From assembly GCF_902713425.1 (NCBI RefSeq), contig NC_081198.1, positions 20,877,188 to 20,941,187 on the forward strand: 64,000 bases of DNA. The letters are read 5' to 3'. Shown piece by piece: positions 1 to 9,791 of this stretch (the first letter of the stretch is position 1; each line of letters opens with the position of its first letter). Origin of the DNA: Acipenser ruthenus. Taxonomy: Eukaryota > Chordata > Actinopteri > Acipenseriformes > Acipenseridae. Position numbers and translations under genes: made by a program. The notes under the pieces were generated by a model that saw only the letters and a list, made by a program, of their open reading frames with translations, was not told where the DNA came from and did no database searches.

Positions 1-711
1 TGGGAGAAGCCTCTGGACGTCCGGGTTGTCTCTCTCTACGGAAAAGAGACAACGTAAGCAGCAAATCTGGGCAGTTGAAGGAACTATTACTTTAGTCCCT
101 GAGGAGATGGTCGCCTCGCAAGAGGGACCCCCTCCCCAGGTGAACGGTGTCCTTCCCTGGCGGAGTAGGGGGCGCTGCTTGGCACCGAGACCACGTAGGA
201 AGAATCGTGGCTGTGACGCCTCCTCGGGGTCCGGGGCCGCCCTCTGCTCCTCCCAGATGGCGCCCTCTGCTGGGCGCCTGCTGCTCTCTCGGTCTGGATC
301 TCGATTACAATCAAGGGCTGGGGATGAGGTCGTCTAGGTCATCAAAGGGTCCTCAAAGGTCGTCTGGATGGTAGGTCCTCCTTCTCTCTAACTCCAGGAA
401 CGTCTGGAAAAGCCGGAACCGCCTGAAAAAGAAAAAAACGGGAACCGCCTGAAAAAGAAAAAACTACTCTCAACAGTCAACAAAATCTTGAAAGACCCTC
501 GGCCTGGATTGGGCAAGCCAAAACCAGACTGAGCATTAGTCTTCCAAAAAGTTGCCGAGCTGAAGAAAGCCAGTCAAAAATAAAAAAAAATTCTGTTCCT
601 CCTCACCCGAACAAACCTCTCACAGACCCTCGGAGGGAGCGGGCAATGCCACTACCCTCTAAGCCTTAGTCTTAGAAAGATTTATTCGAACTGAAGAGAA
701 GCCAGAGTATA
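1..711 (-). mobile_element. Keno-like LINE, element 0: 5' UTR end only
   Basis: This is the 5' untranslated region of a Keno-like element whose body lies left of the window. It matches the 5' UTR of elements 1, 5, 6, 7 and 8 almost base for base. A 9-bp inverted repeat (25-33 with 45-53) lies near where ORF1 would begin, and a 23-bp motif with core ggaaccgcctgaaaaag occurs twice about 26 bp apart near 416-466. The 5' boundary with the U2 spacer falls at about 711-720. It cannot be placed more exactly because tggctggct could belong to either side. Small open frames here are not supported as genes. Confidence 0.9.
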
Positions 712-1007
712 TGGCTGGCTAAGAAGGACCTGGCATAGGGACATGTTCCACCACACTTGTCTGGTTAGCTGCATGCTCCCAGGAAACAAACTGCTGCTGT
801 CTACATCATCATCACATGTGAATAAAAGAAAGAAAGACAGCAAGAAAGAAAGAGAGAAAGAAAGAGAAAGAAAGAAAGAGAGAAAGAAAAAAAAAGAAGT
901 AAAACGGCGGGAAAACTTGCATCAACACTGGCACTCTCCCTCCAGCAGGGGTAGACAAAATGCTCACAGGAGAGATCCAGATCTGACTTTGACCAACGTT
1001 AGAGAAA

Positions 1008-1196
1008 GGTGTGCACCGTTCCCGGAGGTATTGCAATACCGGGCCGATGCGTGGAGTGGACGGAGCAAGCCCCTGTTCCATCTCCCGATTCCAAAAATCA
1101 ATTTAATATATGGTCCCCTGATAGGGGACGTATCAGATATTAAACTGATAAGAACAGATACTACACTTGATCTTAGCCAAAAGGCCGAGAAGCGAT
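1008..1196 (-). ncRNA. RNU2: U2 spliceosomal snRNA, complete copy 1
   Basis: U2 snRNA base-pairs with the intron branch point in the U2 snRNP and is made by RNA polymerase II. Read on the minus strand, the 189-nt gene starts ATCGCTTCTCGGCC. It carries the branch-point recognition sequence GTAGTA at nt 33-38 and the Sm site ATTTTTGG at nt 99-106. It ends in the stem-loop IV region and CGGTGCACACC. A 3' box (AAAGTCAGA, fitting AAARNNAGA) lies about 14-26 nt downstream at 982-993. This copy differs from its neighbours at 1031 in stem-loop IV (GCAATACC instead of GCAGTACC). The exact 3' end is uncertain by about 2 nt. Whether this copy is expressed cannot be told. Confidence 0.97.
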
Positions 1197-1452
1197 GGCG
1201 ACTTGGCCCTTGCCCGGGGCCCCCCAGCCCAGACGGCACAGGGGGATTCAAAGGTGGGTGCAAAATTCCAAGCACAAGCAGACCCCCAAAAAACGGGCTG
1301 CTGCTTCCAGAGGGGAAATGTGCAATTTAAGCAGGAGAAAACAAAACAAAGCAAAAACACACACATAACACCAAAAACAAAACATAAACTGGCGGAGTGC
1401 GTCTTACAAATAGTCATGCCAAGCTGCTATGCTGTGCAAGGTGCCTTGGGTA
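1197..1452 (-). promoter_or_regulatory. U2 snRNA promoter (PSE and DSE), copy 1
   Basis: This is the upstream control region of the U2 gene ending at 1196. There is no TATA box at -25 to -30, as expected for a Pol II snRNA gene. A PSE-like CACCTTTGAATCC lies at -48 to -60 (1244-1256), the usual PSE distance. A distal element at -239 to -256 (1435-1452) reads TACCCAAGGCACCTTGCA. It matches both ends of the Staf/ZNF143 SPH consensus but is weak in the core. A degenerate octamer (ATTTGTAA) lies at -208 to -215. Positions and family are well supported; the exact motif limits are inference. Confidence 0.7.
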
Positions 1453-1795
1453 ACTACAACTGTGCCTCGCTGGCTGGCTGGCTTGCTAAGAAGGTCCTGG
1501 CATAGGGACATGCTCCACCACACTTGTCTGGTTAGCTGCATGCTCCCAGGAAACAACCTGCTGCTGTCTACATCATCACCACATGTGAATAAAAGAAAGA
1601 AAGACAGCAAGAAAGAAAGAGAGAAAGAAAGAGAGAAAGAGAGAAAGAAAGAGAGAAAGAAAGAAAGAGAGAAAGAAAAAAAAGAAGTAAAACGGCGGGA
1701 AAACTTGCATCAACACTGGCACTCTCCCTCCAGCAGGGGTAGACAAAATGCTCACAGGAGAGATCCAGATCTGACTTTGACCAACGTTAGAGAAA

Positions 1796-1930
1796 GGTGT
1801 GCACCGTTCCCGGAGGTACTGCAATACCGGGCCGATGCGTGGAGTGGACGGAGCAAGCCCCTGTTCCATCTCCCGATTCCAAAAATCAATTTAATATATG
1901 GTCCCCTGATAGCGGACGTATCAGATATTA
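1796..1930 (-). pseudogene. RNU2: U2 3' fragment (nt 55-189) cut by element 1
   Basis: Only the 3' part of U2 remains, with the Sm site, stem-loops III-IV and 3' box. nt 1-54, with the 5' domain and branch-point recognition sequence, are missing. It joins the 3' end of element 1 at 1930/1931, with one ambiguous A. A G-to-C change at 1913 (U2 nt 72) also breaks stem IIb. It has no U2 promoter of its own and cannot make U2. Confidence 0.95.
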
Positions 1931-2459
1931 ATACTCTTTTATTGAGATTTTACATTTTTTACATTTACACCCATTCGTTTTTTTCATTCATTTTACATTT
2001 CTTTTAAAGATGACATTCATGCATACAGACATACATTTTGTTTTAAAAGCATTTAAAATACATTTAAAAACACCAAGACAATTGTGCTTTGTACATGGTT
2101 AAAACAGACACAGATTAAAATCAACATGAAAAAAACCTGTGCTGCTTTAAAAGTGACTGGAAAAAAAGAACCATCTATAAAAAACCAGTGTTTGTGAGGG
2201 CCGGGGAGTGCTCTCTAAAAAAGTTCAAAAGTGAACATAAAACTAGATCTAAAACAGGGACAGGGGAAAAGGGACAGTGTATAGAACAGTGAGTTAAAAT
2301 TCTAAAATTTTAAAACACTTAAAATGTAACTTTTAATAGTTTACATTAAAAATCTTAAAGATACATAAAACAAAACAAAACAAAATCAAATAAAACATTC
2401 AACGTAAATCAAATAAAAGTCAATAAAACTGAAACAAAAAGACTACATAAAACCAGGGC

Positions 2460-2560
2460 ACCGTTGAAAAAACGGTCATGCCAGCTAAAAAGGGCGGAAT
2501 GCTGGCATGACAAAATAAATAAAAGGCTTAGCGGTGCCCCGTAGTCCCGCTCCTAGGAGC
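2460..2560 (-). other. Conserved hairpin cluster in the Keno 3' UTR
   Basis: Just downstream of ORF2 three inverted repeats follow one another. ACCGTT/AACGGT lies at 2460-2465 and 2471-2476. A perfect 10-bp pair TCATGCCAGC/GCTGGCATGA lies at 2476-2485 and 2501-2510, with a 15-nt loop. The palindrome GCTCCTAGGAGC lies at 2549-2560. The 10-bp pair is kept in every element: 9686/9711, 17148/17173, 22600/22625, 25445/25470, 34270/34295, 42754/42779, 50751/50776 and 59562/59587 (starts of each arm). Differences between copies fall in the loops. By analogy with other LINEs this could be where the reverse transcriptase recognises its RNA; that role is inference. Confidence 0.65.
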
Positions 2561-2581
2561 TAGCGGTTCCAGTTTTTTCCT

Positions 2582-5500
2582 TTATTCCATCTTCACGTCC
2601 TGAAGTCCGGCGATCCTCCACTCCGCGCAGGCCTTGTCCTTCCCGAGGGTCCGGATGTCCAGAATTACAAAGTCCTTGATAAGAGTTTGTGCCCTTCTGG
2701 TCGTGGTGATAGTGTCTAGCTCCTGCTTGTGATAGACACAGACGTTACAGCCTTCCCACAGGATCTGCTTGACAACATTGATGACACGCCAAACGCACTT
2801 AGCTGTGCTGGTAGCGATTCCTCCCGCAGGCCCATAGAGCACAGTCTCAGCGGTCATCTTGGCCGTGTCAGCAAACCTGTTTAGGAAGACAGAGACAGAG
2901 AGCCAGACACTGCCAGCCACATCACACTCCCAGAAGATATGGGCTGGTGTTTCTCTCTTGCGGCACTTTGCATAGGGGCATGTTTCTACTTGGGCTAGTC
3001 CCCTCCTGAACATGAACGCTCGAGTGGGGAGTGCACTGTGGACGGTGTTCCATGCTATATCCTTCTGGACATTACTGAGGCAGCTGTGAGACACATTCTC
3101 CCAGATTTTTTGGCTTTGGGTGAGGGAGAAAGTAGCTACTTTTTCAATTTCCTGGGAACCGGCAAGATATTTAGTTACAGCCTTGTATTCCCAGGAGGCC
3201 AATTTTGCTTTATCTAAGCCCAATTTATATATAGTGTCCCTTAAGGTTCTATAATACAATGGGGGGTCCCAGGAGTACGGCACGGTGTTATCAATAGTGC
3301 AGAGGCCCAAGGCCCTGAGACAGGTGGCAAAATAGAAACGATTCATGTAACATACCTTCCTGTCCAGGGCCTGGATGTTCTTGATAGTTTGCGTGAGCCC
3401 CTGCACTCGGGTGAGCTGCACAACGTCCGGGACCCCCTTACCTCCCTTCTTGTCGGCTTTACTCAGGGTGGCTCGCTTTACCCTCTCCATCTTGCTGCCC
3501 CAGATAAAGCGGTGGATAATGCGGTCCACCACTTTTTTGGTGGTCCTGTCTGGGGGAAAGATTTTTCCTACATAAGAGAGGATGGGGAACAGTATAGACT
3601 TGGTTATTAATACTCTACCCGTCATTGTTAAGGATCTTGTGCTCCATCCGCCAATCTTTTTACGGACCTGGTTAATGGCCGCCGTCCAGCTCTGGGCCCC
3701 CGAGCTATTGTTCTCGAAAATGAGGCCCAGAATCTTGATTTTGTCCTTTTTGACAGGGTACATGTCCGACAGTTCCCTATCTACCTGCCAATTTTTAGAC
3801 ACGTAGACTTCGCTCTTGGACTTATTAATCACTGCCCCGGTCGCCGTGCAGTACTTCTCAAGGATATTACTAATCCGAGGTACCGACGATGTGTTGGTGC
3901 AAATGAGTGACACATCGTCCATATATGCTGTTGTTTTGACCTGGACCCCGTTGGATCCAGGCAGCTGGAAACCAGTTATATTGGTATCCCTACGAATTGC
4001 CTGCAGGAGGGGTTCAATGCACACGACATATAGCAGTGGGGATAGTGGGCAACCCTGTCTGACCCCTGACTGGATAGATATTTTACCAGTCAGGTGCCTG
4101 TTCACCAAGACTCGGGTACTAATGTTTGTATATATGGTTTTAACCCACTCCCTAAGTCCAGGAGCGAATTTCATCTGGTCCATCACTTTGTACATATATT
4201 CATGGCTTACCCTATCGAACGCCTTCTCCTGGTCAAGGTTGAACAGGCAGAGGGGATGGTTCCGTTCTCTAGAATAAGCCAGAATGTCCCTTGTTAACAT
4301 TAAAATATCCGTGATGGACCTCCCTGGGACGCCACAAGCCTGGTCGGGGCCAATGACCAAAGGGAGGTGTACTTGTAGCCGGAGCATCAGAGCTTTGGCT
4401 AGTATCTTGTAATCCACGCAAAGGAGGCTGATTGGGCGCCAATTCCGTAGATCTTTAACTTCCCCTTTCTTATGAAGGAGAGTAATTACACTCTCCCGCA
4501 TAGAAGGGCCCAACCGCTTCTCCCTGTAGACCGCTCTGTAGACCTCCGCTAAATGGACTTTTAGCATGTCCCAAAAAAGATGGTAATACTCACCCGGGAT
4601 GCCATCTGGACCTGGCGTCTTACCGGTGTTCATGGTCTTAACCGCCTGGGTGAGCTCCTCCAGCGTGAGTTCTGGGTCCTTCTCCTCCTCCTCGTCGTCC
4701 CGCACTGAGTCAGGCTCCAACTGGCTCAGGAACCACTCTATCAGGGTGTCATCTGTAGCTTTGATGTTATATAGGTCCCTATAGAAGTTCTCTACCACTT
4801 TTTTCACTCCCTCACTATCCTCTACTATCCTCCCCCTGCTGTCGAGCATGGAGGACATCAAGTGCCGCTTCTCCCTCGTTTTCTGGAAGAAGAAGCGAGT
4901 ACACTTTTTGTCTTCCTCCATTTTTTGCACTTTTGCATTGTGCATGACCTTTCGTTGTTCCTCCCTACAAAGCACTGAAAGATCTAGCTTGGTCTGGGCT
5001 ATCTCGTCGCTTACAGGGAACCCCCGAAGCTGAAGCAGGCTCAGACACTGGAGGGCAGCATTCAGGTGTTTATATTTGGCCCTCCTTTCTTTTGCTTTCC
5101 TCTTGCCTGCTGCTATGAAATAACCCTTAGTTCTGATTTTGACCATCTCCCACCACTCTATAGGGGAGTTGAATAGGTCACGCAAAGTGGTCCACTCAAC
5201 AAGCCTGCTCTTATAGGCTGCAGCTATGGAGGGGTCATTGAGTAAGGAGGTGTTTAATTTCCAGACCCCTGACCCCATCTGGGAGGTCTGAGGGACCTGC
5301 AATGTTACCTGCAGGAGCCTATGGTCAGAGAAGAAGACGGCCTGGGTGTCTACTGCCGTCTTCGTAAGGGAGCTGGTATGCAGGACGAGATCTATACGGG
5401 AGAAGGAGGTCCCAGATGAGCTCACCCAGGTAAAGGGAGGCACCAGGTCCTTACCTGCATCACACAGGGAGAAATCAGATATTACGGAGGACAAAACTCT

Positions 5501-6025
5501 ACTAGAGCGGTCGTTGCGTGGCCTGCTCCGGTCTACGTCCCTCAGAGCACAATTGAAGTCACCTGACACGATGACGGGTACGTTCCCCAGCAGGAGTGGA
5601 CGCAGCTGTGGAAAAAATTGAACTCTTTCGTTTTGGTTAGTGGGTGCGTAGACATTGACCAGTCTGAGGGGAGTTTTGTTGTATGTCACATCCACGCTCA
5701 GAATTCTACCAGGTTCTACCTCCCTGCTGCTGCGGGAGGTAATAAATGGGTTTTTAAACAGGATACCTACTCCGTCGGCTCTGGCTATGTTGGAGCCCGA
5801 CCAGAAGGAGTCCCCCAGGGTCCAACTCTCCTTCAGGTCCCTATAATCAGGGCTCGACGAAATACCACACTCCTGCAGAAAGATGAGATCTGCTTTCAAG
5901 TTAGCTAGATAGTTTAGTACATCAAATCTTTTTTGTGTCTCCCTGATGCTCCTGACATTAACAGACACACATATCAGGGCCATCAGGGTAGCTAACAAGA
6001 AAAGGAGTCGCTGCGTCCACCCCAT
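2582..6025 (-). CDS. Keno ORF2 protein: AP endonuclease + reverse transcriptase, 1147 aa (element 1)
   Basis: ORF2 nicks the target DNA and copies the element RNA onto it (target-primed reverse transcription). The APE domain is at about residues 17-245: catalytic E52 (QEC), YAPT 126-129, GDFN 155-158, RID 210-212, SDH 233-235. RT follows at about 465-770: PGPDGIPGEYY near 471, RNWRPISLL near 527, the catalytic aspartate in NLDQEKAFD (D598), GVRQGCPLSPLL near 654, and YMDD 701-704. A C-terminal CCHC motif (C1016, C1021, H1029, C1034) is typical of L1-superfamily ORF2. The frame is intact. Differences from element 5 include N117K, D263N, E373K and A at residue 1071. The start 5 nt after the ORF1 stop fits reinitiation; M16 is an alternative start. 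Confidence 0.93.
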   Translation of the reverse strand: MGWTQRLLFLLATLMALICVSVNVRSIRETQKRFDVLNYLANLKADLIFLQECGISSSPDYRDLKESWTLGDSFWSGSNIARADGVGILFKNPFITSRSSREVEPGRILSVDVTYNKTPLRLVNVYAPTNQNERVQFFPQLRPLLLGNVPVIVSGDFNCALRDVDRSRPRNDRSSRVLSSVISDFSLCDAGKDLVPPFTWVSSSGTSFSRIDLVLHTSSLTKTAVDTQAVFFSDHRLLQVTLQVPQTSQMGSGVWKLNTSLLNDPSIAAAYKSRLVEWTTLRDLFNSPIEWWEMVKIRTKGYFIAAGKRKAKERRAKYKHLNAALQCLSLLQLRGFPVSDEIAQTKLDLSVLCREEQRKVMHNAKVQKMEEDKKCTRFFFQKTREKRHLMSSMLDSRGRIVEDSEGVKKVVENFYRDLYNIKATDDTLIEWFLSQLEPDSVRDDEEEEKDPELTLEELTQAVKTMNTGKTPGPDGIPGEYYHLFWDMLKVHLAEVYRAVYREKRLGPSMRESVITLLHKKGEVKDLRNWRPISLLCVDYKILAKALMLRLQVHLPLVIGPDQACGVPGRSITDILMLTRDILAYSRERNHPLCLFNLDQEKAFDRVSHEYMYKVMDQMKFAPGLREWVKTIYTNISTRVLVNRHLTGKISIQSGVRQGCPLSPLLYVVCIEPLLQAIRRDTNITGFQLPGSNGVQVKTTAYMDDVSLICTNTSSVPRISNILEKYCTATGAVINKSKSEVYVSKNWQVDRELSDMYPVKKDKIKILGLIFENNSSGAQSWTAAINQVRKKIGGWSTRSLTMTGRVLITKSILFPILSYVGKIFPPDRTTKKVVDRIIHRFIWGSKMERVKRATLSKADKKGGKGVPDVVQLTRVQGLTQTIKNIQALDRKVCYMNRFYFATCLRALGLCTIDNTVPYSWDPPLYYRTLRDTIYKLGLDKAKLASWEYKAVTKYLAGSQEIEKVATFSLTQSQKIWENVSHSCLSNVQKDIAWNTVHSALPTRAFMFRRGLAQVETCPYAKCRKRETPAHIFWECDVAGSVWLSVSVFLNRFADTAKMTAETVLYGPAGGIATSTAKCVWRVINVVKQILWEGCNVCVYHKQELDTITTTRRAQTLIKDFVILDIRTLGKDKACAEWRIAGLQDVKME

Positions 6026-6030
6026 AGCGA

Positions 6031-7976
6031 CTATGATTGGGAGGTCGGGACACTCTTCCTACTCTTAGCTCTACGCTTGCTTCGAGGGGGCTTGGGCTTA
6101 TTTGCAACTCCCATCACCCCTGAGAAGGTACTCACTGCTGCCTCGTCCAAGAAGGCACCGTCTTTATATGCACAGTACGTGGAGTTGTTGGGGCTATTCA
6201 ACTCCCCACAAGGTAAGTCTGGTGGAACTTGCTCAGGGCCCCTCGGAACGTGTGGGTCAGCTTTGTCCTGGGGGGGTTATGACAGACAGCATTCTTTGGC
6301 TGTTACCGTCTGTTGAATTGGAGCTGTTAGCAGACTTCTGGCTTACCGCGTCCAGGGGTATTCCCATGTCCTCCAGTGCTGTATCTAGGAGGACCTCTAG
6401 GGGGCCCCTGGTTTTGCCCATACAAGGGAGGGGGTCAAGGATGCTTTGAAGGGAGGCCCTTCGCTTGAAGAGGGTCATTGCTACCGAGGTACTGCTGGTC
6501 AGGGAAGGTGTTGACCCCGACCTCTCCCTCGGTGCATTAGTGAACACCTCTTCTGCGAGGTGTGCTAGGGTTTGTGCCAACGACTGGGAAGGCTGGCTGG
6601 GGATGCCCTGGCTGGCTGCTACCTGCCCACTAGGCGGCAGTGTAGCCGTCCCACTCGCCTCCGTCTCTGCCTGCGAGGGCAAGACTGGGGACTTTGTGTG
6701 GACATTAGCTGGTTTTGGATCTATGGGGGCCACCTGCAACTTGCTGTCTTTGATCCTGATCTTCTTTCTTTTCCCCCCCCTCGTCTCTACCCTTTCTTTT
6801 CCCCACCCTCTGCTGGTTCTTCACTCCCTTCCCCTCCTTCTCACTCTCACTTTCACTGTCGCTTTCGCTTTCCTCCCCCACGGACTCAATCCTTATGGCG
6901 TCATAACGAGAGCCGAGGGGGAGTGCTGGCGCTGAGAGGGCCCTACTCAGGGGGGGGCCGCTGCTGGGTCCGGGCTCCCTCCCTGCCTCGTGTTCTGCAT
7001 CAGAGGAGCTACTGGAGGAGCTAGTGGAGTGGCTGTTGTACTCTCTCTCTGGGCTGGGGGAAGGGGTCCTCGTAAAACGGGACATGTCTCGGGGGCGGGG
7101 GGGTGAGGGGGGTGCTGGTGATGATGGTGGTGCTGGAGTCTGGGTCTTGGATACTGTTGGTGGTGATGTGGACTGATCTTTGTTACTTGCTCCCTCTTCC
7201 TGCTCAGGCCTAGGCTTGTTCATGTTTGCCTTGCTGGCTCTGGCCATGTTGGCATAGGAAGAGGGGCAGTCCTTAAACAGGTGCCCCTTCTTTCCACACA
7301 AATTGCACTGCCTCTCTTCTCTGCAGTGGCTGGTCTCGTTGGGGGCGCCGCAGTTCCTGCACTTGACTACAGTACACGCGGCCGCCAGGTGTCCTAATTC
7401 CCCACATTTCCTGCAGAGTTTTGGCATCCCATTATAGAATACCAGCCCTCTGTTGGGCCCTAACACTATGGAGTTTGGAATGTGGCGGACGCCTCCAATG
7501 CCCGATGGATCAACATTAAGGCGTACCAGCCACTTTCTGGCTCCTGTCCAAACCCCATCTTCGTCTGTAATTTTCCTCCCTTCTGATGACACCCTCCCAT
7601 AGCGGTTAAGCCATGTTGTAATATCATAGTCGCTAACAGCCTCATTGAAAAATTGGACAGTAACAACTTTCATTTCTCTGTCTGTCAGTGCATCCACACA
7701 AAATTCTTTGTATGGAGCGAGATATTTATTCTCCCCCCAAAAGGACCACATTTCTTGTAACTTTTGGGGGTTCCTAAAACTGACCTCAAACACTTCCTTA
7801 AGCCCTGGCAATTTCACCAAACAATTCAAGTCAGAAGGGGAAAAACCCATACCCCTCTGAAGAATGGTCCGGCTGAACTCCAGTCTCGTCAGTCCTGGTT
7901 CCGTTTCATCTTGCTTGTTTCTTGTGAAGCGCACCGCATTGTGCCTCCTGGTTTCCTGGGTTGGCCGGAACGCCAT
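6031..7976 (-). pseudogene. Keno ORF1 (CCHC nucleic-acid-binding protein), element 1, frameshifted
   Basis: ORF1 is the RNA-binding partner of ORF2. From the ATG at 7976 it encodes 423 aa (6705-7976). An RRM-like or L1-Tx1 ORF1 core spans about residues 100-185. Clear CX2CX4HX4C knuckles lie at 188-201 and 224-237, with an atypical Cys/His cluster between them (206-218). A Pro-rich stretch, a Ser tract, an acidic SDSE stretch and basic KRK clusters follow. An extra C in the plus-strand run at 6773-6780 (8 C, against 7 in other copies) breaks the frame. A second length change in the G-run near 6270 (7 G, against 9 in open copies) breaks it again. An uninterrupted version would be about 648 aa and stop 5 nt before ORF2. 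Confidence 0.85.
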
Positions 7977-8712
7977 CCTTCAGCTGGCTCCTCCGATTGG
8001 GGTGGGAGAAGCCTCTGGACGTCCGGGTTGTCTCTCTCTACGGAAAAGAGACAACGTAAGCAGCAAATCTGGGCAGTTGAAGGAACTATTACTTTAGTCC
8101 CTGAGGAGATGGTCGCCTCGCAAGAGGGACCCCCTCCCCAGGTGAACGGTGTCCTTCCCTGGCGGAGTAGGGGGCGCTGCTTGGCACCGAGACCACGTAG
8201 GAAGAATCGTGGCTGTGACGCCTCCTCGGGGTCCGGGGCCGCCCTCTGCTCCTCCCAGATGGCGCCCTCTGCTGGGCGCCTGCTGCTCTCTCGGTCTGGA
8301 TCTCGATTACAATCAAGGGCTGGGGATGAGGTCGTCTAGGTCATCAAAGGGTCCTCAAAGGTCGTCTGGATGGTAGGTCCTCCTTCTCTCTAACTCCAGG
8401 AACGTCTGGAAAAGCCGGAACCGCCTGAAAAAGAAAAAAACGGGAACCGCCTGAAAAAGAAAAAACTGCTCTCAACAGTCAACAAAATCTTGAAATACCC
8501 TCGGCCTGGATTGGGCAAGCCAAAACCAGACTGAGCATTAGTCTTCCAAAGAGTTGCCGAGCTGAAGAAAGCCAGTCAAAAATAAAAAAAATTCTGTTCC
8601 TCCTCACCCGAACAAACCTCTCACAGACCCTCGGAGGGAGCGGGCAATGCCACTACCCTCTAAGCCTTAGTCTTAGAAAGATTTATTCGAACTGTAGAGA
8701 AGCCAGAGTATA

Positions 8713-9143
8713 TGGCTGGCTAAGAAGGACCTGGCATAGGGACATGTTCCACCACACTTGTCTGGTTAGCTGCATGCTCCCAGGAAACAAACTGCTGCTG
8801 TCTACATCATCACCACATGTGAATAAAAGAAAGAAAGACAGCAAGAAAGAAAGAGAGAAAGAAAGAGAAAGAAAGAAAGAGAAAAAGAAAAAAAAAGAAA
8901 TAAAACGGCGGGAAAACTTGCATCAACACTGGCACTCTCCCTCCAGCAGGGGTAGACAAAATGCTCACAGGAGAGATCCAGATCTGACTTTGACCAACGT
9001 TAGAGAAAGGTGTGCACCGTTCCCGGAGGAACTACAATACCGGGCCGATGCGTGGAGTGGACGGAGCAAGCCCCTGTTCCATCTCCCGATTCCAAAAATC
9101 AATTTTATATATGGTCCCCTGATAGGGGACGTATCAGATATTA
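8713..9143 (-). repeat. U2 repeat block 2 (spacer plus U2 3' fragment)
   Basis: This is the end of one U2 unit between elements 1 and 2: spacer, microsatellite (about 8824-8900), 3' box and a truncated U2. It has no complete gene and no promoter, so elements 1 and 2 are separated by only 431 bp. Confidence 0.92.
9009..9143 (-). pseudogene. RNU2: U2 3' fragment (nt 55-189) cut by element 2
   Basis: This is the downstream half of a U2 gene whose upstream half is at 14235-14295, on the other side of element 2. It has extra substitutions relative to complete copies (ggaggaactaca for ggaggtactgca, and attttatat for atttaatat). The fragment has therefore drifted. Confidence 0.95.
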
Positions 9144-9791
9144 ATACTCTTTTATTGAGATTTTACATTTTTTACATTTACACCCATTCGTTTTTTTCAT
9201 TCATTTTACATTTCTTTTAAAGATGACATTCATGCATACAGACATACATTTTGTTTTAAAAGCATTTAAAATACATTTAAAAACACCAAGACAATTGTGC
9301 TTTGTACATGGTTAAAACAGACACAGATTAAAATCAACATGAAAAAAACCTGTGCTGTTTTAAAAGTGACTGGAAAAAAAGAACCATCTATAAAAAACCA
9401 GTGCTTGTGAGGGCCGGGGAGTGCTCTCTAAAAGGTTCAAAAGTGAACATAAAACTAGATCTAAAACAGGGACAGGGGAAAAGGGACAGTGTATAAAACA
9501 GTGAGTTAAAATTCTAAAATTTTAAAACACTTAAAATGTAACTTTTAATAGTTTACATTAAAAATCTTAAAGATACATAAAACAAAACAAAACAAAATCA
9601 AATAAAACATTCAACGTAAATCAAATAAAAGTCCATAAAACTGAAACAAAAGACTACATAAAACCAGGGCACCGTTGAAAAACGGTCATGCCAGCTAAAA
9701 AGGGCGGAATGCTGGCATGACAAAATAAATAAAAGGCTTAGCGGTGCCCCGTAGTCCCGCTCCTAGGAGCTAGCGGTTCCAGTTTTTTCCT

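Larger units (their letters stand above)
712..1930 (-). repeat. U2 tandem-repeat block 1 (one complete unit, one interrupted unit)
   Basis: This block holds U2 spacer, a complete U2 gene, its promoter, another spacer and a U2 3' fragment cut by element 1. The repeat period is 788 bp (1008 to 1796). Each spacer has a purine-rich GAAA/GAGA microsatellite on the plus strand, at about 824-897 and 1591-1688. It therefore appears as a CT-rich tract downstream of each U2 gene. The stretch between microsatellite and gene contains the snRNA 3' box. No protein gene is supported here. Confidence 0.93.
1931..8712 (-). mobile_element. Keno-like (Tx1 clade) U2-targeting LINE, element 1, full length
   Basis: A 6.78-kb non-LTR retrotransposon in the same orientation as U2: 5' UTR 7977-8712, ORF1 6031-7976, ORF2 2582-6025, 3' UTR 1931-2581. 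The APE endonuclease domain in ORF2, CCHC knuckles in ORF1 and insertion in U2 fit Keno of the Tx1 clade (established family). The name is inferred without a database match. The 3' end reads AATAAAAGAGTAT and abuts U2 nt 55. The 5' end abuts U2 spacer, not the missing half of the gene. It is the only full-length copy here with six C in the ORF1 proline-rich run. Confidence 0.92.

Noticed and set aside
824-900. CRISPR-like or satellite array made of the regular GAAA/GAGA units
   Set aside because: The units have no spacers between repeats; this is a simple eukaryotic microsatellite within the U2 repeat.
743-1330. Plus-strand open frame of 195 aa with Lys/Arg/Glu repeats, recurring in every U2 unit
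   Set aside because: It is the antisense of the U2 gene, its 3' box and the GAAA microsatellite. The KERE repeat is the microsatellite in translation, and no plus-strand gene signals are present.
3375-5908. Repeated plus-strand frames of 60-150 aa opposite ORF2
   Set aside because: They are antisense shadows of the long ORF2 and occur at the same offset in every copy, with no codon or domain evidence.
1931-8712. Assignment to an R2-like or Utopia-like U2-targeting family
   Set aside because: The N-terminal AP-endonuclease motifs in ORF2, a separate CCHC ORF1 and the C-terminal CX4CX7HX4C motif fit the Tx1/L1 group. No restriction-like endonuclease is seen.
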